The notes under the pieces were generated by a model, which made no database searches, was not told where the DNA came from, and was given only the letters and a program-made list of their open reading frames with translations. Shown here one piece after another: positions 40,418 to 48,931 of a stretch of 64,000 nucleotides of DNA. Within the stretch, counting starts at the first letter, position 1. Every line of letters begins with the position of its first letter. A program made the translations under genes and the position numbers. Source of the stretch: Desulfoluna spongiiphila (GTDB taxonomy: Bacteria > Desulfobacterota > Desulfobacteria > Desulfobacterales > Desulfolunaceae); contig NZ_FMUX01000027.1 of the NCBI RefSeq assembly GCF_900101345.1, positions 1 to 64,000 on the forward strand, read 5' to 3'.

Positions 40418-41626
40418 TTAGTTGTTTCGTCCGAACCACACCACGTCGCGGTAGGTTTCAGGCGAAGTATCTCCTTCGGTGTTGATGCAAAGGACCTTTG
40501 CGTCTTTGGTAAGGCCCAGTTTTTCACGTGCTTCCCGGCCCTCTTCCTCTTGCATCACCCACTGCAGGAACCCTGTGGTGGCGGCGCCGGACTCGCCGGA
40601 GATGACCTGGGGGTCGCCCTTCATGGGAGCGCCCAGGATCCGCATGCCTTTGGCGGCGATGTCGTCGGAGCAGGAGGCGTAGGCCAGGGGGTAGTCACGC
40701 AGCATCTCCCAGCTGGTGATGTTGGGCTCACCGCAGGCAAGGCCCGCCATGAGGGTGGCAAGGGAACCGGTGACGGCGTGGGGGGTGCCGTCGTTTTCGC
40801 AGGCGGAGACGTAAAAGCAGTTGGCTGCCTCGGGCTCCACGATGATGAAGGTGGGGGCGTCTTTTTCGAACACGGACATGAAAAATCCCAGCATGGCCCC
40901 GGCAAAGCAGCCTACCCCTGCCTGGAGAAGCACGTGGGTGGGGCGGTTGACGCCCATGGCCTGCATCTGTTCCAGGGCTTCCAGGGCCAGGGTGGTGTAT
41001 CCCTGCATGATGGAGGTGGGGATCTCTTCGTAGCCTTCCCAGGAGGTGTCCTGAACGGTGAGCCAGCCGTTTTTCTGGGCCGTGTCCCAGGCCATGCGCA
41101 CGCAGTCGTCGTAGTAGAGCTCGGAGATGGTGCATTCGGCACCCAGGGCGCGGATGTTGTCCCGCCGGATGGGGTCGGACCCCTTGGGCATGTAGATGAT
41201 GGCCTTCTGGTCGAACTGCTGGGCGGCCCAGGCGAGTCCTCTTCCGTGGTTGCCGTCGGTGGTGGAGGCAAAGGTGATGTCGCCCACGGCTTTGCGGGTC
41301 TCTTCGGAGCGCAGCTCGTTGCAGCTGACCTCATCGATCTCTTTGCCCAGCTTCTGGGCAAGGAGTTTGCCCACGGCGTAGGTGCCGCCCAGGACCTTGA
41401 AGGCGTTTAAGTCAAAGCGATAGGATTCGTCCTTGACCAGGATTTCCCCCAGGCCAAGGTGGTCGGCGAGATGGGTGAGTCGTGCAAGGGGGGTGGGGGC
41501 ATACGTGTCAAAGGTGCTGTGGAACCTGCGCACCTTCTCTGCGATCTCCCGGCTCAATATGGAAACATCGGCTCCGGCGTCGGGAGCTTTTGGATTCTCG
41601 TTAAACTTGATATCGACTTTCGACAA
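40418..41626 (-). CDS. dpaL: Diaminopropionate ammonia-lyase
   Basis: 402 residues from TTG 41626, with AAGGAG about 8 nt upstream. Fold-type II PLP enzyme: PLP lysine K77 in SYRFDLNAFKVLGGTYA, STTDGNHGRGLAWAA, glycine-rich phosphate loop QAGVGCFAGAM, and ISGESGAATTGFLQW. These strings are diagnostic of DpaL/YgeX, which converts 2,3-diaminopropionate to pyruvate and two ammonia. It is the first gene after the sigma-54 promoter, so it is likely the central catabolic step of the operon. A related diamino substrate remains possible. Confidence 0.93.
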   Translation of the reverse strand: MSKVDIKFNENPKAPDAGADVSILSREIAEKVRRFHSTFDTYAPTPLARLTHLADHLGLGEILVKDESYRFDLNAFKVLGGTYAVGKLLAQKLGKEIDEVSCNELRSEETRKAVGDITFASTTDGNHGRGLAWAAQQFDQKAIIYMPKGSDPIRRDNIRALGAECTISELYYDDCVRMAWDTAQKNGWLTVQDTSWEGYEEIPTSIMQGYTTLALEALEQMQAMGVNRPTHVLLQAGVGCFAGAMLGFFMSVFEKDAPTFIIVEPEAANCFYVSACENDGTPHAVTGSLATLMAGLACGEPNITSWEMLRDYPLAYASCSDDIAAKGMRILGAPMKGDPQVISGESGAATTGFLQWVMQEEEGREAREKLGLTKDAKVLCINTEGDTSPETYRDVVWFGRNN

Positions 41627-41673
41627 CGTGTTTCTCCTTTTTGGTAAGCTTGATTGTGAACGGCAAGGAAGTA

Positions 41674-41692
41674 TTGCAGAGAGTATGCCAAA
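41674..41692 (-). promoter_or_regulatory. Sigma-54 promoter of the dpaL operon
   Basis: On the minus strand the site reads TTGGCATACTCTCTGCAA: GG and GC are separated by exactly 10 bp, and both -24 (TTGGCAT) and -12 (CTGCAA) fit the sigma-54 consensus well. It ends about 48 bp ahead of the TTG start of dpaL and lies next to a sigma-54 activator gene. Confidence 0.82.
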
Positions 41693-41768
41693 CCAGGCTT
41701 TGGAAGGAGATGTTTCGCGTTTTCAATCGGTTGAGTGGGGTTGAGTGCCTTTTTGACGGGCCGGACAT

Positions 41769-41804
41769 GATTCGCAATTTGAGAAGTTTCTCATCTTGCG
41801 AATC
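41769..41804. promoter_or_regulatory. 36-bp nested palindrome, candidate enhancer (UAS)
   Basis: Outer arms GATTCGCAA/TTGCGAATC (9 bp, perfect) enclose inner arms TGAGAA/TTCTCA (6 bp, perfect) with 2-nt spacers. Its centre is about 100 bp upstream of the sigma-54 promoter, in the gap between the activator stop codon (41822) and dpaL. Position and symmetry fit binding by a dimeric or hexameric enhancer-binding protein, most simply the adjacent activator. Confidence 0.8.
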
Positions 41805-41821
41805 GCTGTGGGGCAACGCGC

Positions 41822-43567
41822 CTATTTCTCTATTTTTCGGTAGAGTGTCGCCAGGCTGACCCCCAGGGCCTTGGCCGCCTGCTTTTTCCCCTTTGTGGTG
41901 TCTCCGTAATAGGCCAGGGCGCGCATAATGGCCTGGTGCTCAAGGGTTTTCAAGGGGATGACAGGCTGCTGGGCGTCGGGTTCAGGGGGCGTTTTAGGAG
42001 AAAGATTCTCATTTTGCAAAAAACCGGCGTGGAGGGTCGACTGGTTGATCTCCCCCTGGTCCGAGACTATGTTGACCAGGTATTCAATGGTGTTCTCCAG
42101 CTCACGGATGTTGCCGGGCCAGTCGTAGTCCCTCATCTTCTGGACAATAGGGGCGGGCAGGGTAAACCGCTTTTTGCCGAAGAGGGTGCAGTACTTGCTG
42201 ATAAAGTGGTCCACGAGCAGGTCCAGGTCCCCGAGGCGGCGGCGTAACGGGGGTGTGTGAAGGGGGATGACGTTTAAGCGGTAATAGAGGTCGCTTCGGA
42301 ACATGTTCTGGGCCATCAGCTCCTGGAGGTTGTCGTTGCAGGCGGCGATGACGCGGATATCCACGGAGACGGGGCGGGTGGCCCCGAGGCGGGTGATGGT
42401 CCGCTCCTGGAGCACGCGAAGGAGTTTCACCTGCAGGTACAGGGGCATGGAGCCGATTTCGTCCAAAAAGAGCACCCCCCCTTCGGCCAGCTCGAATTTG
42501 CCGATTTGTCCCTTGCTCAAGGCCCCGGTAAAGGCGCCTCCCACGTAGCCAAAGAGCTCGCTTTCCAACAGGGTGTCCGGGATGGCCCCGCAGTTGATGG
42601 CGATAAAAGGGGCGTCAGCCCTGTCCCCGATGGCGTGAATGGCCCGGGCCACAAGTTCTTTGCCCGTGCCGCTCTCTCCTGTGATGAGCACGGAGGAGCG
42701 GGTGTTGCCCGTGGCCGTGATCTGTTCTTTCAGCTGGAGCAGGAGCGGGGATTGACCGATGATGTTGTCCAGGCTGCTGTCGAAGCTGGGGGCGGATCCC
42801 TGGGGGCTGTGGGATATGACCGACTGGATGGTGTCAAAGACAAAGACCTTGGAAAACCGGCTGGCGGCGGACTTGGGCTCCACGTACTTGCCCACGATGA
42901 GCTGTTGCCTGTTCTCCTGTTCCACGGTGTATTCGTTCAGGTCGGAGAAGGTGCAGCCCGTGGGGGTAATGGAAAAATTCTCAAATTGCGAAGGCAGGGT
43001 CTTGTGCAGGATTTCCTTTGCCCGTTCGTTATGATAGACGATGCTTCCCTTGGCGTCGTAGATCAGGGTGCCCTTGTTGTTGGTGTTCACAACCTGGCTC
43101 ATGATGTCCAGCAGGTCGCTGATGTCTTCAAACTCTTGGCGCTCATTGACGCGGGCCGCGATGCTGATGGCAAGAAGGGAAAGAAAATTTAAGTAGATGG
43201 CCCGCTGGCTCAGGACCCGCTCCCGGGCTTCCTGGGAAAAACAGATGAGGTCGATGGCTCCGAAGGTGGTTTTGCCGTCGGAAATGGGAGCGCAGACAGA
43301 CAGGAGTTCATGGCAGTCGGCCTTGGTCTGGCAGCCTTTGCAGATCTCGCTCTCCCTGGGATTGACAATAAAAAGGGGCTTGCTCCCTTTGAGGGTGGTC
43401 TTGAGCAGGTTGCCCGCGTTTTTGATGCTTTCGCCGATTCCTTTGGCGCACCTTCCCGTTCCTGCAATGCGAATCAGGTCGGTGTCCACAACATCCACGT
43501 CAAGCCCCGTCACCGTTGAGATGGTTTCGGCGTAATACTGTATCTGTTTCTGCAGTTTTAAAAGCAT
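41822..43567 (-). CDS. Sigma-54-dependent transcriptional activator with sensor domains
   Basis: 581 residues from ATG 43567 (AAGGA about 10 nt upstream; a TTG at 43594 would add nine). About residues 1-140: sensory domain with a Cys cluster (ICKGCQTKADCHELLSVCAP) that could bind metal or sense redox. About 165-260: PAS-like segment (GTLIYDAKGSIVYHNERAKEIL). About 280-510: AAA+ domain with GESGTGKE, canonical GAFTGA, FLDEIGSM and DYDWPGNIRELENTIE. C-terminal Fis-type HTH (KKQAAKALGVSLATLYRKIEK). No receiver domain, so it responds to a ligand directly. Codirectional with and adjacent to the dpaL operon, it is the obvious activator. Confidence 0.92.
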   Translation of the reverse strand: MLLKLQKQIQYYAETISTVTGLDVDVVDTDLIRIAGTGRCAKGIGESIKNAGNLLKTTLKGSKPLFIVNPRESEICKGCQTKADCHELLSVCAPISDGKTTFGAIDLICFSQEARERVLSQRAIYLNFLSLLAISIAARVNERQEFEDISDLLDIMSQVVNTNNKGTLIYDAKGSIVYHNERAKEILHKTLPSQFENFSITPTGCTFSDLNEYTVEQENRQQLIVGKYVEPKSAASRFSKVFVFDTIQSVISHSPQGSAPSFDSSLDNIIGQSPLLLQLKEQITATGNTRSSVLITGESGTGKELVARAIHAIGDRADAPFIAINCGAIPDTLLESELFGYVGGAFTGALSKGQIGKFELAEGGVLFLDEIGSMPLYLQVKLLRVLQERTITRLGATRPVSVDIRVIAACNDNLQELMAQNMFRSDLYYRLNVIPLHTPPLRRRLGDLDLLVDHFISKYCTLFGKKRFTLPAPIVQKMRDYDWPGNIRELENTIEYLVNIVSDQGEINQSTLHAGFLQNENLSPKTPPEPDAQQPVIPLKTLEHQAIMRALAYYGDTTKGKKQAAKALGVSLATLYRKIEK

Positions 43568-44214
43568 ACCGCGGGTTCCTTGTTTTTCTATCAACGTGCC
43601 TGGTCCCTTGTGCCTTTACACCATATGTATGCGCTCCGGGGCATAGGAGCCCACCGTAAAGCCGTTTAGAATCATGATAATATCGGATTGGTGTCAAGAA
43701 GGAACATTGGTAACTTTTACATGCTATGGTTTTTATGCGGAAGGTGGGGGAGTATTGTTGGGAGTGATTCGGTGGGGCCGGGGATGAGGCATGGACTGGC
43801 CATGAAAGCGGGGCGAAAGCCCAGGGCTTACTTGTGGCCTGAGCCTTCGGGAGTCTGCCGAAGGTATGGGGCAACCTGGTACGGGAAAAAGCAGGGCTGT
43901 TATGGCTTTTGGCACGTGTGCCGCGGGAAGGGGGGGAGTGGGCTTTCAATGGGGTTTGGCGGGGGGTGTCTCCCTTTCAGAGGAGGTTGTGGGGGCGGGA
44001 TTTGTCAATTGTTCCTTGACAATAATGACAGCCGGGGGCATTTAGGTCAGTGCTGATTTCGGTGTGTAGCCGCTTAATTAGACGTGAGACCGCGGTGTGG
44101 TGGGCTCTGAACAACAGTGTATTATCGTTCCTTGAAAGGTTACGTCATTCCGGATGGATCATTGTGGGGGGCATCTGTACAGGACATGGTTTTACGAAGG
44201 TTATGAGGATTAAG
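43568..44214. other. Intergenic region, G-rich, no gene supported
   Basis: Lies upstream of both the sigma-54 activator (minus strand) and the retropepsin-like gene (plus strand). The left part is AT-rich near 43670-43730 (likely activator promoter). 43740-44000 is G-rich on the plus strand, with frames open by composition but lacking ribosome sites. GGCAC-GT-GTGCC forms a dyad at 43911-43922. No terminator seen. Confidence 0.4.
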
Positions 44215-44934
44215 ATGGATCGAATGCCCTTTTCGTGGCGAAGCGTGTTTCTCATTCTATGCATGCCGGTATTTTTCTATTCATGCACGACGGCCAGGCC
44301 ACCTGCGGTACCTGTGATGAAGCCCGTGGTCGAGCCCGTTGTGAGCCCGGAGCCCAAACCCGGGGCTGAGCCTGAGGTTGCCCCCGAGGTGAAGCCGGTG
44401 AAAAAACCCGTTGAAAACCCCGTGGTGAAGAAGTCTGCGGTAAAAAAGTCCGTGCCGACAAAGCCTGTTGTGGCTCCTCATGCGGACACTGCCGCCGATT
44501 CCCTCTCCGGCCTTCGGGTCGTCGGTGAAGTGGAGCCGGTTACCCTGGTTCCGTCCGGGGTGACGATGCCGGCACGGATCGACACCGGGGCCACCACCTC
44601 TTCTATAGATGCGACGGAGATCGAACCCTTTGAGCGTGACGGCGAAAAATGGGTGCGCTTTGTGGTGGCCGACAGGCGCAGCGGTGAAAAAGTCTCCATG
44701 CAATGCCCCCTGCTTCGTCGCGTCAACATCATCAGCCACGCGGGTGAGTCCCTCAAACGTCCCGTTGTCGTGATAAAAACCATGATGGGCGGGGTTGCCT
44801 TTGACCACGAGTTCTCCCTGACGAATCGGTCGGATTTTTCATATCAGGTTCTTATCGGCCGAAACTATCTTCAGGGTGAGTTTGTTGTGGATGTGAACCG
44901 CAAGAATGTAACCAGCCCCATGAGTGAGAATTAA
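44215..44934 (+). CDS. Retropepsin-like aspartyl protease lipoprotein (RimK-linked, DUF785-like)
   Basis: 239 residues from ATG 44215 (GAGG 6 nt upstream). Lipoprotein signal ending in FYSC (Cys about 24), then a Pro/Lys/Val-rich linker of about 65 residues (KPVVEPVVSPEPKPG and similar) that can span the periplasm, then a compact protease domain: VTMPARIDTGATTSSIDA carries the D-T-G-A catalytic motif, and the end RSDFSYQVLIGRNYLQGEFVVDV matches the family. Such proteins occur with 7TM-transglutaminase and ATP-grasp genes, exactly as here. It probably trims a peptide or amide made by the ligase. Older databases call this family an ATP-dependent zinc protease. Confidence 0.87.
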   Translation: MDRMPFSWRSVFLILCMPVFFYSCTTARPPAVPVMKPVVEPVVSPEPKPGAEPEVAPEVKPVKKPVENPVVKKSAVKKSVPTKPVVAPHADTAADSLSGLRVVGEVEPVTLVPSGVTMPARIDTGATTSSIDATEIEPFERDGEKWVRFVVADRRSGEKVSMQCPLLRRVNIISHAGESLKRPVVVIKTMMGGVAFDHEFSLTNRSDFSYQVLIGRNYLQGEFVVDVNRKNVTSPMSEN

Positions 44935-44935
44935 A

Positions 44936-46450
44936 ATGAAACAGCAGATTCAGATCATTGCCATTGTTGTTGTGCTGATTGTTGTGGGGGTGGGGGCAGC
45001 CGTATACAAACATGTGAAACTGGGGTTCCCTTTTTTCCCGGGTGATAAAGAGAGGGCCTGGACCGTTGAGGCGACGATTTCCTTTGTGGCCGACGGTGGG
45101 CCGGTGGAGGTTTCGGTGAACCGGCCCGACCGAAGCGACACCATGGTTGTGCTGGAGAAAAAATCAGTCACACCGGGGTATGTGGTTTCGAAAAAAAGGG
45201 GCAGGGCAGTCTGGAAGGGGGAGGACAAGCATGGCCCCCAGAAAATGTTTTTGAGGTCCACGACCTACCGTCGCAGCGGCGATGAAGCAGCGGCCCATGG
45301 GAAGATCAAATACCCTGAGGCACCTGTGTTCAATGGGCCGCATGAGCTGGCAGCCGATGGCATCGTTTCTGCCGCCCAGGGCGATAATACTTCCGGTGAG
45401 GTGGTGGCCAGGGCGATTTTAAAGGCCCTTAATGACCCCATGAACAATAACGCCTCACTGCTCCTTGCCGACGCCGACGCATACGGGGGCCGTGTTCCCC
45501 TTGCCTGTGGGCTGATGGCCCGGGCCGGTGTCAAAGCCCGCACGCTGAAGGGGCTCAACCTTGATGAGGCAAAGCGCAAACAAAAGCTGAAAAGCTATAT
45601 CGAAGTAGAGGACGGCTCCGGGTTCAAACTGTTCAACCCGCGAACGGCAGAGCTCGAAAACAGGGACGCCTTTCTGGCATGGCAGCAAAACGGAGAATCC
45701 ATCCTTGAGATCGTCGGGGGAAGCGGTGGAGAGATCACGTTTTCTGTTATCGCCGATGAGATCGCCGCCCAGAAGGCTGCCGTGCAGCATGGCAAATACA
45801 CCGGCCATGTGCTCATCGATTTTTCTATTTACAGCCTCCCCATTGCCCAGCAGAACACCTTCAAGCTCCTGCTTCTTATCCCCATCGGCGCGCTTATTAT
45901 CGTCATCCTTCGAAACCTTGTGGGGATCGAGACCTCGGGGACCTTTATGCCCATTCTCATCGCCCTGGTCTTTCTCCAGGTCAACCTGCTGGCGGGGCTC
46001 TCTCTTTTTGTCATCATTGTGGGCATCGGGCTGATCCTCCGGTATTACCTCACCAGCCTGAACCTGCTCCTTGTGCCCAGGATTTCAGCGGTCCTTGTCT
46101 TTGTCATTCTCATCTATGTGGCGGTGAGCGTCGTCAGCATCAGGATGGGGATCGAGGCGGGGCTGATGGTGACCTTTTTCCCCATGATCATCATCGCATG
46201 GACCATCGAGCGCATGTCCGTTCTCTGGGAGGAGGAGGGGCCCAAAGATGTCCTTATTCAAGGCGGTGGCAGCCTCTTTTCTGCATCCATGGTCTATCTT
46301 GTCATGCGCAACAGGGTCGTGGGCCATCTGACCTACTCCTTTCCTGAACTGTTGCTGGTGGTGCTTGCCGCGATCATCATGATCGGGAGCTATTCCGGTT
46401 ACCGGTTGACCGAGCTGAGGCGATTTGAGCCGCTGGCAGGGGGGGAATGA
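44936..46450 (+). CDS. Inactive transglutaminase fused to 7TM domain
   Basis: 504 residues. N-terminal signal anchor (IQIIAIVVVLIVVGVGAAVY), an extracytoplasmic beta-rich region to about 140, a transglutaminase-like segment (about 145-260, NASLLLADADAYGGRVPLACGLMARAGVKARTL) in which the expected Cys-His-Asp triad is not evident, then seven helices (about 300-500) beginning QQNTFKLLLLIPIGALIIVIL and containing GIETSGTFMPILIALVFLQ. This arrangement is a described family found with ATP-grasp amidoligases. It likely acts as a membrane receptor or scaffold for the peptide product. It overlaps the ligase gene by 4 nt. Confidence 0.88.
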   Translation: MKQQIQIIAIVVVLIVVGVGAAVYKHVKLGFPFFPGDKERAWTVEATISFVADGGPVEVSVNRPDRSDTMVVLEKKSVTPGYVVSKKRGRAVWKGEDKHGPQKMFLRSTTYRRSGDEAAAHGKIKYPEAPVFNGPHELAADGIVSAAQGDNTSGEVVARAILKALNDPMNNNASLLLADADAYGGRVPLACGLMARAGVKARTLKGLNLDEAKRKQKLKSYIEVEDGSGFKLFNPRTAELENRDAFLAWQQNGESILEIVGGSGGEITFSVIADEIAAQKAAVQHGKYTGHVLIDFSIYSLPIAQQNTFKLLLLIPIGALIIVILRNLVGIETSGTFMPILIALVFLQVNLLAGLSLFVIIVGIGLILRYYLTSLNLLLVPRISAVLVFVILIYVAVSVVSIRMGIEAGLMVTFFPMIIIAWTIERMSVLWEEEGPKDVLIQGGGSLFSASMVYLVMRNRVVGHLTYSFPELLLVVLAAIIMIGSYSGYRLTELRRFEPLAGGE

Positions 46451-47469
46451 CCATGTTCGCCTCACCCTTCAAATTGAAAAAAGCGGGTGTCGTGGGCATG
46501 AACCGGCGCAACGTGGTGCTCATCGCCCGGAACAACCGGCGGGAACTTTACCCCAGCGTCGATGACAAGCTTAAAACCAAGGTGCTCCTCCAAAAGGCGG
46601 GCATCTCGGCACCTCGGCTTCTGGGGGTGGTCAAAACCCAGGGCAACGTCCGGGAGCTCGACTCTTTTCTGGATACCTGCCCGCCCTTTGTTATCAAGCC
46701 CTCCCGGGGCAGCGGGGGAAAAGGGATCCTTGTGATCAGTGGACGCCACGGGCAGGACTACCTGAAACCCGGCGGGGACCGCGTGACCATCGGGGAGATC
46801 AAGCGCCATGCCTCCAACACATTGAGCGGCCTCTTCAGCCTCGGCGGACACAGCGATGTGGCCATGATCGAAGAGATGGTGGATTTTTCCGATGCCTTTG
46901 AGGGCTTCTCCTACCAGGGGGTGCCGGACATCCGAGTGATCGTTTACAAGGGCTACCCGGTGATGGCCATGACAAGGCTCTCCACCGCAGCCTCCGAAGG
47001 GAAGGCCAACCTCCACCAGGGCGCCGTGGGGGTCGGCATTGATGTGGGCACCGGTGAGGCGCTGAAAGCCGTACAGTTCAGTCGTCAGGTGACCCACCAC
47101 CCGGACACGGGAAAAGAGCTTTCCACCCTGTCTGTGCCCCATTGGCGGGATTTTCTCGACCTTGCCGCACGGTGTTACGAGATCACCGGGCTGGGCTACC
47201 TCGGGGTGGACATCGTCCTGGACCGCCTCAAAGGCCCCATGATCCTGGAACTGAACGCCCGACCCGGCCTTGCCATCCAGATTGCAAACGGCCATGGGCT
47301 TCAACCCAGGGTGGACCGTGTTGATGTCGAGGGGACAAAAGGAAAAAATGCCTCGGAGAGGGTGCTTTTTTCCATGGAGGCTTTTTCGGTTTCCAAGGAG
47401 ACAGGGGGTATGACCTCTGTGCCTTCGGACTGTTGCGGGCGCCTGGCGGCAGCGACGGGACAAAAGTAA
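46447..47469 (+). CDS. RimK-related ATP-grasp amidoligase (alpha-L-glutamate ligase-like)
   Basis: 340 residues. ATP-grasp signatures: FVIKPSRGSGGKGILVISGR (nucleotide-binding lysine and glycine loop), VAMIEEMVDFSDAFEGFSY (hinge acidic residues), GVPDIRVIVYKGYPVMAMTRLS, and the metal site GYLGVDIVLDRLKGPMILELNARPGLAIQ (D, E, N). The family adds amino acids through peptide or isopeptide bonds without a ribosome. It starts within the 7TM stop (ATGA). With the retropepsin-like lipoprotein and the 7TM protein it forms a conserved trio proposed to synthesise and process a peptide modification; the target is unknown. Confidence 0.9.
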   Translation: MTMFASPFKLKKAGVVGMNRRNVVLIARNNRRELYPSVDDKLKTKVLLQKAGISAPRLLGVVKTQGNVRELDSFLDTCPPFVIKPSRGSGGKGILVISGRHGQDYLKPGGDRVTIGEIKRHASNTLSGLFSLGGHSDVAMIEEMVDFSDAFEGFSYQGVPDIRVIVYKGYPVMAMTRLSTAASEGKANLHQGAVGVGIDVGTGEALKAVQFSRQVTHHPDTGKELSTLSVPHWRDFLDLAARCYEITGLGYLGVDIVLDRLKGPMILELNARPGLAIQIANGHGLQPRVDRVDVEGTKGKNASERVLFSMEAFSVSKETGGMTSVPSDCCGRLAAATGQK

Positions 47470-48042
47470 AACAGATAAAAGTGATGCCTCCGGCGGCAAG
47501 GTGGGGGCACCTTGAAACCCTATGGCGAATGCGTGGTGGTAGCCATTATTCAATCGTTCTCAGGGCATTCGCGTGATGTGTGACATGTGACAACCGTTTT
47601 TGCAGGAGAGGCTGATTTCATTCATCTGGAAACACGATGATGGGCATTTTTGTAACTATGTCGCTTATGCCTCCGGTGGCCCTGCATGGGGTTAAACGTT
47701 TGCCCGATTTTATAAGGTCGTTGCAGGCCTTCATAGTTTTTCTTGAATGACGTTTGGGCGCGACCGTCAAAAAAAATGAGAAAAATCGACCGCAACGGAG
47801 CGCCGCACTCCGGTGCGGCTTTTTAGTCCGTCGTTACCCGTGCCGCACAGGAGTGCGGCGCTCCAGTGGCAAAGCGCAGTGGCAACCTGCTTTCAAGGTG
47901 GCACACCTTGCCGCCGGAGGCAGTTTTTTAAGAATTGAATATGATGTTTAGGCTCCGGCAGGGCCACCGGAATCAGCTTTAAACCACGCCCCTCGGGTTA
48001 AAGCGCACCGGCATTCTATGTACTTTATTATTAAGGAACCCC
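47470..48042. repeat. Intergenic cluster of repeats C and D
   Basis: Contains an inverted family C copy (47486-47520) 17 nt after the ligase stop, a family D terminator (47802-47824) with its mirror image at 47842-47864 forming a 15-bp outer inverted repeat (GGAGCGCCGCACTCC), and a direct family C copy (47883-47922). Degenerate pieces of CCGGTGGCCCTGC occur at 47665-47690 and in reverse at 47953-47970. No credible gene; a 65-codon frame here is built from the repeats. Confidence 0.7.
47802..47824 (+). terminator. Rho-independent terminator (repeat family D)
   Basis: GCCGCAC-TCCG-GTGCGGC followed by five T. Same stem as 15957-15980, with a single loop change. Probably ends transcripts of the amidoligase operon. 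Confidence 0.75.
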
Positions 48043-48723
48043 ATGGCTTTACCCTGGAAGACTTTAGATCGTTTTACCGACGGCAACGAAACCCTGGAGC
48101 TTCGCCAGCGCGGAGCAAAGGATTTTCTCATCACCCTGGGCTCCCAGGTGCTCATGAACAGCATGGCCCAGCGATCGGAGATGGCCCTGGGGACCATGGG
48201 ATGCAAAGGGCTCGAACACCATGGGGCCCCCCGTGTCCTTGTGGGCGGCCTGGGCATGGGCTGCACCCTCCGGGCGGTCCTGGACGCCCTTCCCGAAACC
48301 GCCGAGGTGGTGGTGGCCGAGCTTAACCCCCGTATTGTCGAGTGGTGCCGTGGCCCCCTGGCACCGCTTACCGGCGGTGCCGTCTCCGATCCGCGGGTGA
48401 CTGTTTCCGTGGGGGACGTGGCGGCCCTTATTGCCGGAACCGCATGCGGAACAGGTGAAAAGCCCTTTGATGCCATCATCATCGACCTCTACCGTGGCCC
48501 CCATCCCAAAACCGACAAAACCAACGATCCCTTTTACGGCTCCAGGGCCATCGCCAACGCCTGCAAGGCCTTGAAGCCCGGAGGCACCTTTGCGGTGTGG
48601 GGCGAAACCTTTGATGAGGCCTTTTTAAAACGCATGACCAGGGGTGGCTTTAAAGCCACCTGCGAGCGTCCGGGCAAGGGCGGGTATCGCCATGCGGTGT
48701 TTTTGGGGAAGAAGGCGGGGTAG
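48043..48723 (+). CDS. Spermidine/spermine synthase-like methyltransferase-fold protein
   Basis: 226 residues; AGGA 5 nt before ATG. Core motifs: RVLVGGLGMGCTLRAVLDALP (glycine-rich SAM loop), VVVAELNPRIVEWCRGPLAPL (acidic strand end), VSVGDVAAL, and FDAIIIDLYRGP, where spermidine synthases carry the catalytic Asp. The N-terminal beta-hairpin domain of true spermidine synthases is short here, and the usual D-G-x-x-Q motif is missing, so it may be a related methyltransferase-fold enzyme of unknown substrate. It stands alone between repeat clusters. Confidence 0.75.
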   Translation: MALPWKTLDRFTDGNETLELRQRGAKDFLITLGSQVLMNSMAQRSEMALGTMGCKGLEHHGAPRVLVGGLGMGCTLRAVLDALPETAEVVVAELNPRIVEWCRGPLAPLTGGAVSDPRVTVSVGDVAALIAGTACGTGEKPFDAIIIDLYRGPHPKTDKTNDPFYGSRAIANACKALKPGGTFAVWGETFDEAFLKRMTRGGFKATCERPGKGGYRHAVFLGKKAG

Positions 48724-48931
48724 AGGTGCGGCTCCCGCACCCATGAAGTAATCATCGGTGGGAATTCCTCGTTACACCAGATGGGCACGGCGCCAAGGCT
48801 TTTGTCGCTCGTAGGGGTGGCGGTTTGCCTTTGCCCCTCCTACGGGATGACGCGGGTATGGGGGTGTGCTTGTGCACAGTCGAAGATGCGTAACGGTCAT
48901 GAAAACCCATGGTCGGGTAGGTGTCTGGCAT
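48724..48931. repeat. Repeat A core and full repeat B copy
   Basis: A short family A core (GGTGCGGCTCCCGCACCC, 48725-48742) is followed by a family B element at 48780-48862, which matches 7390-7468 across roughly 75 bp with few differences (TGGGCACGGCGCCAAGG, TTTTGTCGCTCGT, CGGTTTGCCTTTGCCC, CTACGGG, GACGCGGGTATG). Confidence 0.7.

Noticed and set aside
43909..43925. Second sigma-54-like site, TTGGCACG with correct GG/GC spacing
   Set aside because: The -12 part is CCGC instead of TTGC and the next gene starts about 290 nt away; it may just be the GGCAC/GTGCC dyad.
43688..44056. 122-codon frame and its minus-strand mirror
   Set aside because: G-rich DNA keeps frames open by composition; no ribosome site and no recognisable product.
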